DNA of 57,025 bases. Source: Candidatus Omnitrophota bacterium (GTDB lineage Bacteria; Omnitrophota; Gorgyraeia; JABMRN01; RBG-13-46-9). Positions 56,263-57,025 of the stretch are shown here, piece after piece (positions within the stretch are counted from its first letter, which is position 1; each line of letters begins with the position of its first letter). A program made the position numbers and the translations under genes. The DNA lies in NCBI GenBank assembly GCA_024542975.1, contig JAMXCZ010000004.1, forward strand, positions 1 through 57,025, read 5' to 3'. Below the pieces are notes generated by a model. It saw only the letters and a list, made by a program, of their open reading frames with translations, had not been told where the DNA came from and did not search any database.

Positions 56263-56725
56263 CACTCGCCGCTTCAATCCCGTCACCAACGGCAATCTCA
56301 CCGCCTTTCAGCACTTTAGCGAATATTCCTTCCCGGGGCATGATACAATCGCCGAGTTTATAGTATATCGAGCAATATCTGTGGCACTCCTTGCCTATCT
56401 TGGAAATCTCTATGGTGACGCCTTTGTTTATTTTTAACCGGTTCCCGATCTTAAGCTGCGCAAGGTTCAGGCCTTCGGTTGTAATATTTTCCGCAAAGTC
56501 TCCGGCGGCGAGCGTGACATTTTTACTTTTCGCTTTGGGGCATTCGGACTGCTTCCTGATCGCCTCTATCGCAAGAAGGCTTACCTGTCGCAATCCCGGC
56601 CCACCGTGTGCGTCATTTTTCAGGCCAAAATTCTCCACCAATTCTGCCCTTTTTAAGGCCTTCTTTGCGGTCCCCTTCGCTTTACTGCAATTAATGGAAA
56701 ATACCTTGCCCTTTTTCATTTCCAT
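56252..56725 (-). CDS. MOSC domain protein
   Basis: NDAHGGPGLRQVSLLAIEAI, AGDFAENITTEGLNLAQLKIGNRLKI, IGKECHRYCSIYYKLGDCIMPREGIFAKVLKGG. Confidence 0.9.
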   Translation of the reverse strand: MEMKKGKVFSINCSKAKGTAKKALKRAELVENFGLKNDAHGGPGLRQVSLLAIEAIRKQSECPKAKSKNVTLAAGDFAENITTEGLNLAQLKIGNRLKINKGVTIEISKIGKECHRYCSIYYKLGDCIMPREGIFAKVLKGGEIAVGDGIEAASDEK

Positions 56726-57025
56726 GTTATAAATTCTATCCTTGATTTTGCTTTAACGCAAGATGTATCTGCGCTTACCACCATAAATCCGTCGGCTTTC
56801 GACAAGGAGAGGATGTCCGCCGAGCCATGGCATTCCGTGGGGGTAAGATGGAAATACCCGTCCTTCTTCGATATTTTGACCAGGACAAAATGCTTACGCC
56901 CGGGTTTGTGGGTAAACGTTTTATCGAGAATGCCTTTCCCTAGTTTTACTTCGATATTTTGACCAGGACAAAATGCTTACGCCCGGGTTTGTGGGTAAAC
57001 GTTTTATCGAGAATGCCTTTCCCTA
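56716..57025 (-). CDS. Probable MoeA C-terminal fragment (partial, likely disrupted by terminal artefact)
   Basis: Minus-strand translation ...KGILDKTFTHKPGRKHFVLVKISKKDGYFHLTPTECHGSADILSLSKADGFMVVSADTSCVKAKSRIEFITWK*. Confidence 0.7.
56866..57025. repeat. 77-bp exact direct repeat (56866-56942 and 56949-57025) at the window end
   Basis: cttcgatattttgaccaggacaaaatgcttacgcccgggtttgtgggtaaacgttttatcgagaatgcctttcccta occurs twice, offset 83 bp. Confidence 0.95.

Noticed and set aside
1-57025. CRISPR array
   Set aside because: No regularly spaced repeat array or cas-like gene was seen; the EHGG DNA repeats are coding.
1-57025. Prophage or IS element
   Set aside because: No transposase, integrase, capsid, portal or terminase-like protein in the ORF set.

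Overview
The window is a gene-dense 57 kb bacterial chromosome segment from a Gram-negative-type organism. It carries lipid A acyltransferase-like and outer-membrane-like proteins; a candidate phylum such as Omnitrophota is only a guess. Almost every gene is on the minus strand, and I call only gpmA, rpsU and an RRM protein on plus. Main blocks in + coordinates: APC permease-EIIA fusion (cut by the window edge); HIGH-nucleotidyltransferase/APS-kinase fusion; two long hairpin elements; gpmA; complete Bat (MoxR-DUF58-BatABCDE) operon; J-protein/DtxR-FeoA/Cys-rich/split FeoB/Fur iron operon; TlpA/CcdA redox genes; pentose-phosphate operon (gnd-tktN-tktC-tal-zwf-pgl); Fur2 plus a B12-binding radical SAM gene; eda plus a DRE-TIM aldolase; rpsU/RRM; glpD/glpK; rlmN; a second radical SAM paralogue; rubrerythrin/PerR-like Fur3; an AT-rich patch with a BrnT/BrnA toxin-antitoxin pair next to tRNA-Ser; three tRNA-Ser genes near serS; asnB; rtcB; and a molybdenum-cofactor cluster. 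The strongest non-coding signals are: (1) a pair of ~165-173 nt imperfect palindromes at 3083-3437, in opposite orientation, whose internal and apical loops are conserved while their stems differ but remain paired; (2) a 21-bp copy of the tRNA-Ser(GGA) 3' end bounding an AT-rich 1.6 kb island, with weaker fragments upstream; (3) a shared AATGATACT-N5-AGTATCATT operator inside the promoters of ccdA and gnd; (4) perfect palindromes at three Fur-family regulators. The last 77 bp exactly repeats sequence 83 bp upstream and looks like an assembly artefact. No CRISPR, transposase, integrase or phage gene was seen.
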